Shown here one piece after another: positions 8,121 to 13,829 of a stretch of DNA of 26,961 nt (within the stretch, counting starts at the first letter, position 1; every line of letters begins with the position of its first letter). Under the pieces are notes generated by a model. The model saw only the letters and a list, made by a program, of their open reading frames with translations, did no database searches and was not told where the DNA came from. Source of the DNA: 2-02-FULL-66-22 sp964576535 (GTDB lineage: Bacteria; Methylomirabilota; Methylomirabilia; Methylomirabilales; 2-02-FULL-66-22); assembly GCA_964576535.1 (NCBI GenBank), contig CAZNWB010000044.1, positions 1-26,961 of the forward strand, in the 5' to 3' direction. The position numbers and the translations under genes are program-made.

Positions 8121-8149
8121 TTGATCTTCGCCTCGTCCTCCCCTATCAT
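8121..8149 (+). promoter_or_regulatory. Predicted sigma-70-type promoter of the TPR gene
   Basis: TTGATC at 8121-8126 and TATCAT at 8144-8149 are separated by 17 bases and match the consensus at 4/6 and 5/6 positions. Transcription would begin near 8156, about 34 bases before the ATG at 8190. The element sits in the 72-base divergent gap and overlaps the leader of the kinase gene. The ribosome binding site GAGGAG (8176-8181) falls in the loop of a small CCTGA/TCAGG hairpin (8171-8186). Confidence 0.55.
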
Positions 8150-8189
8150 GCCGCAGGATGGGGCAGGTGCCCTGAGAGGAGTCAGGACG

Positions 8190-8504
8190 ATGACGGCTTC
8201 CCGCATTGAGGCCCTGAAGGCGATGCTGACGCGGGACCCCGCGGACGGAACGCTTCATTATATGCTGGGCAACGAATACTTCAAGGGGCAAATGGACGAA
8301 GAGGCCGTCGCGGCGTTTCGCCAGTACCTGACCCTGGTGGACGATGAAGGCGCGGTGTATCGGATGCTGGCGCAGGCGCTGGAGAGGCTGGGAAGGGTTG
8401 ACGAGGCGCGGCAGGCGTATCAGGATGGATTGGCGGCGGCGACGCGGCATCGCCATCAACCCATGATCGAGGAGTACACCCGGGCGCTCCAGGACCTGGG
8501 GTGA
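8190..8504 (+). CDS. Small tetratricopeptide-repeat protein
   Basis: A 104-residue soluble protein made almost entirely of two TPR units: about 20-53 (LHYMLGNEYFKGQMDEEAVAAF) and about 54-87 (VYRMLAQALERLGRVDEARQAY), each with the usual A-G-Y-A-P spacing of paired helices. There is no signal peptide or catalytic motif. Proteins of this kind act as protein-binding adaptors, but the partner cannot be read from the sequence. The ATG has a GAGAGGAG site 9-15 bases upstream and a good promoter at 8121-8149. The gene is divergent from the NtrB-like kinase and converges with a truncated AsnC-type fragment. Confidence 0.85.
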   Translation: MTASRIEALKAMLTRDPADGTLHYMLGNEYFKGQMDEEAVAAFRQYLTLVDDEGAVYRMLAQALERLGRVDEARQAYQDGLAAATRHRHQPMIEEYTRALQDLG

Positions 8505-8532
8505 GAGGGGTCTCCGCCGCTCCGGCTCCCCG

Positions 8533-8667
8533 GTTCACCGTCACGATCGCGTCCCACCGGCCAAACATCATGATGCTGTCCGCCACTCCCGGGATGCTCC
8601 GGATCTGCCCGACGGCGTTGGCCTCTAGTCCCGGGGCCAACCGCACCAGCACGTGCGCCCTGGTCAT
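8533..8667 (-). pseudogene. Truncated Lrp/AsnC ligand-binding (RAM) domain fragment
   Basis: The ATG at 8667, preceded by a GGGAGGGGGG site, opens a frame whose first 45 residues match the first half of a stand-alone Lrp/AsnC effector domain (MTRAHVLVRLAPGLEANAV, RSIPGVADSIMMFGRWDAIV). Such proteins normally run to about 75-80 residues with a second IPGV-type strand and a terminal beta strand. Here homology stops near 8533 and the frame runs on to 8281 as low-complexity Pro/Ala sequence antisense to the TPR gene. Neither other minus-strand frame recovers the missing half, so a simple frameshift is unlikely and a deletion at the 3' side is more probable. The upstream promoter is still present, so a short peptide could still be made. 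Confidence 0.6.
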
Positions 8668-8794
8668 GCCCCCCTCCCTGCCCAGTTCCGGCTTCCTCTG
8701 CGCGCGGCCACCGCCTTTTTTCATCACTGCTTGCCCGTGTTGAGCGCTGTCTCTGGTCCCGACTTCTAATTTCACACGGGTACAAATCTGCGCC

Positions 8795-8824
8795 TTTATC
8801 GCAGACGGCCGCGCGGCCCGTCAA
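8795..8824 (-). promoter_or_regulatory. Predicted promoter upstream of the truncated AsnC-type fragment
   Basis: On the minus strand TTGACG (8824-8819) and GATAAA (8800-8795) are 18 bases apart, matching the consensus at 5/6 and 4/6 positions. The spacer holds a GGCCGCGCGGCC palindrome. Transcription would run through the fragment starting at 8667 after a leader of about 120 bases. Confidence 0.45.
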
Positions 8825-8904
8825 GCGAAAAGCCGTCTCGTCGATTTCCTGACATGGGTCGGATGGACAGGACGTCTCCTCGTCGGATGGGGGCCAACCT
8901 CACC

Positions 8905-8934
8905 TTGACAATCGTCAAAGGTGCATGCTACACA
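8905..8934 (+). promoter_or_regulatory. Candidate promoter with operator-like palindrome, upstream of the acyl-CoA synthetase operon
   Basis: A perfect TTGACA at 8905-8910 is followed by a weak -10 (CTACAC after 17 bases, or TACACA at 8929-8934 after 18). The -35 is embedded in the palindrome TTGAC-AATC-GTCAA (8905-8918), which extends imperfectly to CACCTTGAC/GTCAAAGGTG. A repressor or activator bound there would overlap polymerase contacts. The first gene starts at 8975 without a strong ribosome binding site. Confidence 0.45.
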
Positions 8935-8974
8935 GTGCGCGGATGTTTCTTGTGCAGTGTCATCCACCCAAACC

Positions 8975-10300
8975 ATGAGCCATCCACTCGACGCCATCTT
9001 CCACCCCAAGAGCGTGGCCGTCGTCGGCGCGTCCAACGCGCCCGAGAAGTACGGCTACATCATCCTGAAGAACATCCTGGACGCGGGCTTCGCCGGCGCC
9101 GTCTATCCCGTGAATCCCAAGGCGACCGAGATCCTCGGCCGTCCATGCACCCGGAGCATCGCCGAGCTGCCAACCGGCGTGGACCTGGCGGTCATCATCA
9201 TCCCGGCCAAGGCGGTGCCCCAGGCCGTGGCGGACTGCGGCCAGCGGGGGATCCAGGCCGCCATCATCATCAGCGGCGGCTTCGCCGAATCCGGTGAGGA
9301 GGGCGCCGCCCTCCAGCGCGAGGTCGTGGAGGCCGCCCGGCGCTTCGGCGTCCGGGTCGTCGGCCCGAATTGCCAGGGGGTCAACAACCCCCACCACGCC
9401 CTCTGCGCCTCCTGGCCGCTCCTCACCCTCAAGGGGGACATCGCCGTCATCTCTCAGAGCGGGACGGTGGGTGCCGCGCTGATGGACTGGGCCTCCCAGG
9501 AGCAATTGGGCTGCTCCAGCTTCGTGAGCATGGGCAACCGCTCCGACGTGGACGAGACGGACCTGATCGATTACTTCGCCCAGGATTCCCACACCCGCGC
9601 CATCGCCGCCTACCTGGAGGGGGTCAAGGACCTCGCGCGCTTCCGCGAGGTGGCCGCGCGCTGCGGCAAGCCCATCGTGATCCTGAAATCGGGACGCACG
9701 GTGGAGGGCCGGCGCGCCGCCGAATCCCACACCCGGTCGCTGGCCGGCCGGGACGAGCTCTACACCGCCCTGTTTCGCCAGCTCGGCATCCACCGGGCGG
9801 ATACCCTGGAGGACCTGTACGACGCCACCAAGGCGTTGGCCTATCTCCCCAGGCCGCGGGGCCGCCGCGTCGTGACGATCACCAGCTCGGGCGGCTCCGG
9901 CATCCTGGCCACCGATTGGGCCGAGTGGTCGGGTCTCACGATCGCGCCGCTCCCCGGCCCCGTCGCCGCCTCGCTTCGTGGCATTCTACCGCCCCATTGT
10001 ATCGTGGCCAATCCTCTGGATCTCACGGGTGACGCCAACGCCGTGCTGTATCGTCAGGTGGCGGATGCCACCGCGCCGCACTTCGACTACCAGATCATCA
10101 TCTTCGGAGATCCCATCCTGCAGGCCGCCGACGTCATCACCCCCGGCTCGCCCCAACTCGTGATCTTCCTGGGTGGGGCCGAGGTGGAGCGGCAGGAGCG
10201 GCTTCGGATGCACCAGAAGAAGGTGCCGGTCTTCCCCACGCCCGAACGCGGCGTCCGCGCCCTGGCCCGCCTGTACGCCTTTGACGGGGTCGCACCGTGA
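8975..10300 (+). CDS. ADP-forming acetate/acyl-CoA synthetase, alpha subunit
   Basis: CoA-binding and phosphohistidine subunit of an NDP-forming acyl-CoA synthetase, which interconverts acyl-CoA + ADP + Pi with acid + CoA + ATP. The 441-residue product has a CoA-binding Rossmann domain (about 6-125, SVAVVGASNAPEKYGY), succinyl-CoA-ligase-like domains (VVGPNCQGVN; IAVISQSGTVGAALMDWA) and the phosphoacceptor His252 in AAESHTRSLAG. The usual motif reads SHTG; the Arg here is uncommon. ATG 8975 gives the typical start; upstream sequence in frame has no family character. GTG of the beta subunit overlaps the stop by four bases, implying one operon and a heteromeric enzyme. The acyl substrate is not determinable from sequence. 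Confidence 0.9.
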   Translation: MSHPLDAIFHPKSVAVVGASNAPEKYGYIILKNILDAGFAGAVYPVNPKATEILGRPCTRSIAELPTGVDLAVIIIPAKAVPQAVADCGQRGIQAAIIISGGFAESGEEGAALQREVVEAARRFGVRVVGPNCQGVNNPHHALCASWPLLTLKGDIAVISQSGTVGAALMDWASQEQLGCSSFVSMGNRSDVDETDLIDYFAQDSHTRAIAAYLEGVKDLARFREVAARCGKPIVILKSGRTVEGRRAAESHTRSLAGRDELYTALFRQLGIHRADTLEDLYDATKALAYLPRPRGRRVVTITSSGGSGILATDWAEWSGLTIAPLPGPVAASLRGILPPHCIVANPLDLTGDANAVLYRQVADATAPHFDYQIIIFGDPILQAADVITPGSPQLVIFLGGAEVERQERLRMHQKKVPVFPTPERGVRALARLYAFDGVAP

Positions 10301-10974
10301 CCGCACCTTCCCCCGCCACACCCGGCCGCTGGCTGCCCGAGCCCGAGGTATTTCGCCTGCTGGCCACCTACGAACTTCCCGTCATCCCCCATCGTCTGGC
10401 CGCCAGCCCGGACGAAGCGGCGGCGGCGGCCCAGGAGCTGGGATTCCCCGTCGTCTTGAAGATCGTCTCGCCCGACATCATCCACAAGAGTGATGTGGGC
10501 GGGGTCGTGCTCAATGTCCCGACCCCGGGCGAGGCCCGGACGGCTTTCACGCGCATCCGGGAAAGCGCCACGCGGCACATGCCGAATGCCGTAATGGACG
10601 GCGTCATGGTGGCCCGGATGGCGGCCCCGGGCACCGAGGTCATCTTGGGCATGCTCCGCGATCCCCAGTTCGGGCCCGCGGTGATGGCCGGTCTGGGCGG
10701 GGTCTTCGTCGAGTTGTACCAGGACGTGGTGTTCCGACTCCCGCCCCTCACCCCGCCGGAGGCCCGGGCCATGCTGATGGAGCTGAAGGCCGCCCCGCTG
10801 CTCACCGGATACCGGGGCCAGCCCCCCCGCGACCTGGATGCCCTGGCCACGTGCGCCTCCGTCGTGGCCCGGATCGCCGCGGAACACCCCGAGATCCAGG
10901 AAATGGACTTGAACCCCGTCCTCGCGTACGAGCGGGGGTGCGTGATCGTGGACGCCAAGATTCTGGCACGATGA
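10297..10974 (+). CDS. ADP-forming acetate/acyl-CoA synthetase, beta subunit (ATP-grasp)
   Basis: ATP-grasp subunit that transfers phosphate between the alpha-subunit histidine and ADP. The 225 residues cover the conserved core: PVVLKIVSPDIIHKSDVGGV (about 51-70), GTEVILGMLRDPQFGP (about 112-127), the glycine-rich MAGLGGVFVE and the metal-binding EMDLNPV near the C-terminus. The length is normal for separate beta subunits of this family. GTG 10297 overlaps the alpha stop (GTGA), so translation is coupled. The next gene starts 25 bases downstream with its own ribosome binding site. Confidence 0.9.
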   Translation: MTAPSPATPGRWLPEPEVFRLLATYELPVIPHRLAASPDEAAAAAQELGFPVVLKIVSPDIIHKSDVGGVVLNVPTPGEARTAFTRIRESATRHMPNAVMDGVMVARMAAPGTEVILGMLRDPQFGPAVMAGLGGVFVELYQDVVFRLPPLTPPEARAMLMELKAAPLLTGYRGQPPRDLDALATCASVVARIAAEHPEIQEMDLNPVLAYERGCVIVDAKILAR

Positions 10975-10999
10975 AATCACCCACTGGAGGAGAAGAAGC

Positions 11000-11416
11000 A
11001 TGCGTGAATTGCAAGGGCTGGCGCTGGTAGCGGCCCTGTTGACCCAAGGCTGCGCGGTGGTGGCAGTGGGGGCAGTCGCAGCCGCGGCCGCCGGGGTAAC
11101 GTACACGATTCTGGGGACGGCGGAAAAGACCTACAACGAGGAGTACGACACGGTGGTCGCCGCACTCCAGCAGGCCCTGGCGACCCTGGACATCAAGACC
11201 GGAAACATCAAGAAGACGGAGGAAAATAACCAGGTCGTCGTGACGGAGATCGAGGCCTTTGCCCGTGACCTCACCATCCGCATCACCATCGACCGCGTCA
11301 CCGACAAGGCCACTCGCGTCGTCGTGGACGCCACCAAGAAGTATCTCGTCAAGGACGCCGCGACCGCCGGTGAGATCCTGATCCAGACCACCAACAACCT
11401 GCCCAAGAAGTCCTAG
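11000..11416 (+). CDS. DUF3568-type small lipoprotein
   Basis: A 138-residue exported protein. The N-terminus is a lipoprotein signal with hydrophobic core LALVAALL and lipobox LTQGC, placing the lipidated Cys at residue 18. After a short Ala/Gly-rich stretch the mature domain (about 40-130) alternates helix and beta strands (TYNEEYDTVVAALQQAL, VVVTEIEAFARDLTIRI), as in DUF3568 proteins of unknown function. GGAGGAGAAG lies just upstream of the ATG. It is embedded between the acyl-CoA synthetase and an MFS transporter on one strand, 6 bases before the latter, but this gives no clear functional link. The family name is from recall of pattern, not a search. Confidence 0.75.
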   Translation: MRELQGLALVAALLTQGCAVVAVGAVAAAAAGVTYTILGTAEKTYNEEYDTVVAALQQALATLDIKTGNIKKTEENNQVVVTEIEAFARDLTIRITIDRVTDKATRVVVDATKKYLVKDAATAGEILIQTTNNLPKKS

Positions 11417-11422
11417 ACCCGG

Positions 11423-12679
11423 ATGGGTGGCCTCTGGGGTCCAGGGACCGGCTCTCCGTCCCGAATCCACTACGCCTGGGTTATCGTCGCCCTGGGCCAC
11501 CTGCACGTGCTTTCCGCCCTGGGTCTCGCCCGGTTCGGATACACCATGATCCTGCCGAGCATGAAGGAGGGGCTGCGCCTCACCTACGCGGAGACCGGGT
11601 GGCTGGCCACGGGAAATTTCATCGGGTACCTCCTCTCCTCTTTCCTCGCCGGGCTCCTTGCCACCCGCTGGCCGCCGCGCCGCTTGATTCCCATCGGCCT
11701 GTTGTGCCTGGTGAGCGGCCTGGGTGTTACCGCCCTGGCCACCGGGTTCGGGGCCGCTCTTGCGGCCCGCACCTTCACCGGACTGGCCAGCGGCGCCGTC
11801 AACATCCCGGCCATGGTCCTTCCCACGCTCTGGTTCGCCCCTCACCGGCGGGGGATGGCGGCCGGCATCCAGACCGGCGGCTCGGGCCTGGGGCTCATCC
11901 TGAGTGGGCTGTTCATCCCGGTGATCATCCGACAGTTTGGACCGGAGGGGTGGCGCCAGTCGTGGCTCTTCCTCGCAGGGCTCGCCGGGGTGGTGTGGAT
12001 CCTGACCGCGGGCTTCCTACGGAACCGGCCGGAGGATGTGGGCCTCTCCCCGTACGGCACGAGCCAGGCGCCGCCCCCGCCCCTCGCTGCCACACCCCGA
12101 TGGCGGGAGGTCTTCGCCAGCCGGGCGTTGTGGGCCATGGGGGCGATCTATGCGTGCTTCGGCTTCTCCTACGTCATCTACGCCACCTTCTTCGCCGCCT
12201 ATCTCACCAAGGAGGGCGGGCTCTCCCCGGCCGCGGCCGGCCAGCTGTGGAGCATGGTGGGCGTCCTGAGCCTTGGGAGCGGTCTCCTCTGGGGAAGCCT
12301 GGCCGACCGGATTGGAAAGAAATTCGGCCTGGCCATCGTCTTCGGGTTGCACGCGACGTCCTTCCTGACTTTCGCTCTCGCTCGGGCCACGCCGGCCTTC
12401 GTCGCATCGGCGTTGCTCTTCGGCCTGACCGCCTGGAGTATCCCTGCCATCATGGCGGCCGCCGTCGGCGACTACACCCGGACCCCGCTGGTCCCCGCAG
12501 CCCTCGGATTCATCACCATCATCTTCGGCGTGGGCCAGGCCATCGGCCCACCCACGGCAGGCTGGCTGGCCGACTGGACCCTCTCCTTCTCCGGGGCGTT
12601 CCTCCTGGCCAGCGGCGTGTCCGTGGTCGGATGCGTGAGCTCCCTCCTGGTGGGACCGCCCGCTGGGGCGAAAACCTGA
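11423..12679 (+). CDS. MFS transporter (YbfB/YjiJ-like)
   Basis: A 418-residue inner-membrane carrier with about 12 hydrophobic segments in two halves split by a hydrophilic loop (about 200-230, RPEDVGLSPYGTSQAPPPP). The first helix region ALGLARFGYTMILPSM resembles the YbfB/YjiJ branch of the major facilitator superfamily. The MFS loop motif appears as GSLADRIGKKFGL in the second half, and AGWLADWTLSFSGAFLLA closes the last helices. The substrate is unknown; co-location with an acyl-CoA synthetase makes an organic acid plausible, which is inference only. ATG 11423 follows the lipoprotein stop by 6 bases without a strong ribosome binding site, suggesting coupled translation. Confidence 0.87.
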   Translation: MGGLWGPGTGSPSRIHYAWVIVALGHLHVLSALGLARFGYTMILPSMKEGLRLTYAETGWLATGNFIGYLLSSFLAGLLATRWPPRRLIPIGLLCLVSGLGVTALATGFGAALAARTFTGLASGAVNIPAMVLPTLWFAPHRRGMAAGIQTGGSGLGLILSGLFIPVIIRQFGPEGWRQSWLFLAGLAGVVWILTAGFLRNRPEDVGLSPYGTSQAPPPPLAATPRWREVFASRALWAMGAIYACFGFSYVIYATFFAAYLTKEGGLSPAAAGQLWSMVGVLSLGSGLLWGSLADRIGKKFGLAIVFGLHATSFLTFALARATPAFVASALLFGLTAWSIPAIMAAAVGDYTRTPLVPAALGFITIIFGVGQAIGPPTAGWLADWTLSFSGAFLLASGVSVVGCVSSLLVGPPAGAKT

Positions 12680-12702
12680 CCCGAACCCAAACAACCGATG
12701 TG

Positions 12703-12850
12703 AACCGCCAAGGCGCCATGGGCGCCAAGAACTTCCTGCGGGATTTCTCAAAAGGGAAGTGCACAGCGGTGCGTTGGAGGAGGTTGGTCTATCCTGGCTC
12801 TGAATCGTGCATGGCTGGCGCAGCGTGGCGTTCTTGGCGATCTTGGCGGT
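12703..12850. repeat. Intergenic inverted repeat of CGCCAAG-type units
   Basis: The left side (12703-12732) reads AACCGCCAAG, GCGCCATGG, GCGCCAAGAAC; the right side (12830-12850) reads GTTCTTGGCG then ATCTTGGCGGT, the reverse complement of the same units with one unit missing. The arms enclose about 97 bases. The left arm also folds on itself (GGCGCC-ATG-GGCGCC). It lies between the convergent MFS and TatD genes, where a bidirectional termination role is possible. Confidence 0.65.
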
Positions 12851-12879
12851 GAAATATTTGGAGCTGGCGGCGACCGCCC

Positions 12880-13641
12880 TCAGGCGAAGGCGCGGGGGAA
12901 GAGTCGGCGGGCGTTCTGCGTGGTCACCCGGGCGACCTCCTCAGGCGAGAGGCCCTTCAGGTCGGCTACCGCTTGGCAGGCGATCCGCACGTTCTGCGGC
13001 TCATTCCGGACGGCGGGGTCCGGTCCCAGCACGGGTGAGTCCGTCTCGAGGAGCAGGCATTCCAGGGGCACCTGCCGGACCAGTTTCTGCTTTTGCGCCG
13101 AGCGCACCACCGAGGGAGGGATTGAGAAGAAGTAGCCGGCCCGGACGCCTTCCAGCGCCGTCGAGGCCTTCCCGTCGAAGGCGTGCATGAGGACGCGGCG
13201 CGCGCCCCGCTCCCGCAGGAACGCGATGGTGTGACGCCCCGCCGACCGGGAGTGAACGTTCAGCGGCAGGTCCAGCTCGCTGGATACGGCGACGAATTTC
13301 GCCAGGATCTCTTCCTGGATCTTCCAGTCTCTCTCCGCTTTCACCACCCAGTGATCCAGCCCCACTTCACCCACGGCGACGAGTCGCGCGGCATGCCGCC
13401 GGACGAACGTCGCGACGGCCTCGGCCGCCTCCAGATCCAGGATCGTCGGATAGAGGCCTGCGGCCGGTTTCACCATGGGGTGTCGCGTCGAGAGGTCGAG
13501 AATCCGCTCGGCCTCCTCCAGCGTCTCCCCCACGGCCACGATGCCGCGCACGCCAGCCGCCTCGGCCCTCTCCAGGACCGCGGTGAGGTCCCCCGCAAAG
13601 TCCACGGATGTCAGGTGGGCATGCGCGTCAAAAAGCTCCAC
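12880..13641 (-). CDS. TatD-family metal-dependent hydrolase/DNase
   Basis: A 253-residue TIM-barrel hydrolase of the amidohydrolase superfamily; relatives cut DNA 3'-5' or act on D-aminoacyl-tRNA. The metal-site motifs are in order: FDAHAHL at 4-10, GEVGLDHW (metal-bridging Glu), LNVHSRSAG, MHAFDG and the catalytic LLETDSPVLGP. The length is normal. The start is GTG 13641 with GGGAG about 7 bases upstream; no earlier start fits. It lies downstream of pepF on the same strand, separated by 188 bases containing octamer arrays, so cotranscription is uncertain. Exact substrate cannot be assigned. Confidence 0.9.
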   Translation of the reverse strand: MELFDAHAHLTSVDFAGDLTAVLERAEAAGVRGIVAVGETLEEAERILDLSTRHPMVKPAAGLYPTILDLEAAEAVATFVRRHAARLVAVGEVGLDHWVVKAERDWKIQEEILAKFVAVSSELDLPLNVHSRSAGRHTIAFLRERGARRVLMHAFDGKASTALEGVRAGYFFSIPPSVVRSAQKQKLVRQVPLECLLLETDSPVLGPDPAVRNEPQNVRIACQAVADLKGLSPEEVARVTTQNARRLFPRAFA

Positions 13642-13709
13642 GGTCGACTCCCGCAGGAAGCTGAAACGCCCGGGTGCTGGGAGGCTTGGAGGATCAATAT
13701 CTGAAGGGC

Positions 13710-13810
13710 GTACGCAGGTACGACAGTACGAATGTACGAGCGGAATCGAAATTCGGCCCTTCTCGCTGCCGTACTTTCGTACCTTCGTACCCTCGTACGC
13801 TCGTCTTGGG
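13710..13810. repeat. Facing arrays of GTAC octamers (two inverted 4-unit arrays)
   Basis: The left array (13710-13741) is four units of 8 bases: GTACGCAG, GTACGACA, GTACGAAT, GTACGAGC. The right array (13771-13802, with a decayed fifth unit to 13810) is GTACTTTC, GTACCTTC, GTACCCTC, GTACGCTC. The units of one side are approximately the reverse complement of the other (GTACGA versus TCGTAC across unit junctions). The 29-base core includes the palindrome CGAA-A-TTCG. It lies in the gap between pepF and the TatD gene. Confidence 0.8.
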
Positions 13811-13829
13811 TCGAGAGCGATCCAGCCTT

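Noticed and set aside
7044..8187. Plus-strand open frame antisense to the NtrB-like kinase, in frame with the TPR gene
   Set aside because: Only the part after ATG 8190 has TPR character; the upstream part is a GC-rich shadow of the kinase.
8281..8532. Low-complexity continuation of the AsnC-type frame as a genuine C-terminal domain
   Set aside because: It is antisense to the TPR gene, Pro/Ala-rich and without any recognisable fold; treated as read-through of a truncated gene.
10963..10980. Possible sigma-54 -24/-12 site (TGGCACG) after the beta subunit
   Set aside because: The -12 TTGC element is missing at the required spacing, and the site lies inside an operon.
13710..13810. CRISPR-like array
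   Set aside because: The units are 8 bases with no spacers and inverted symmetry, and no cas genes are present.
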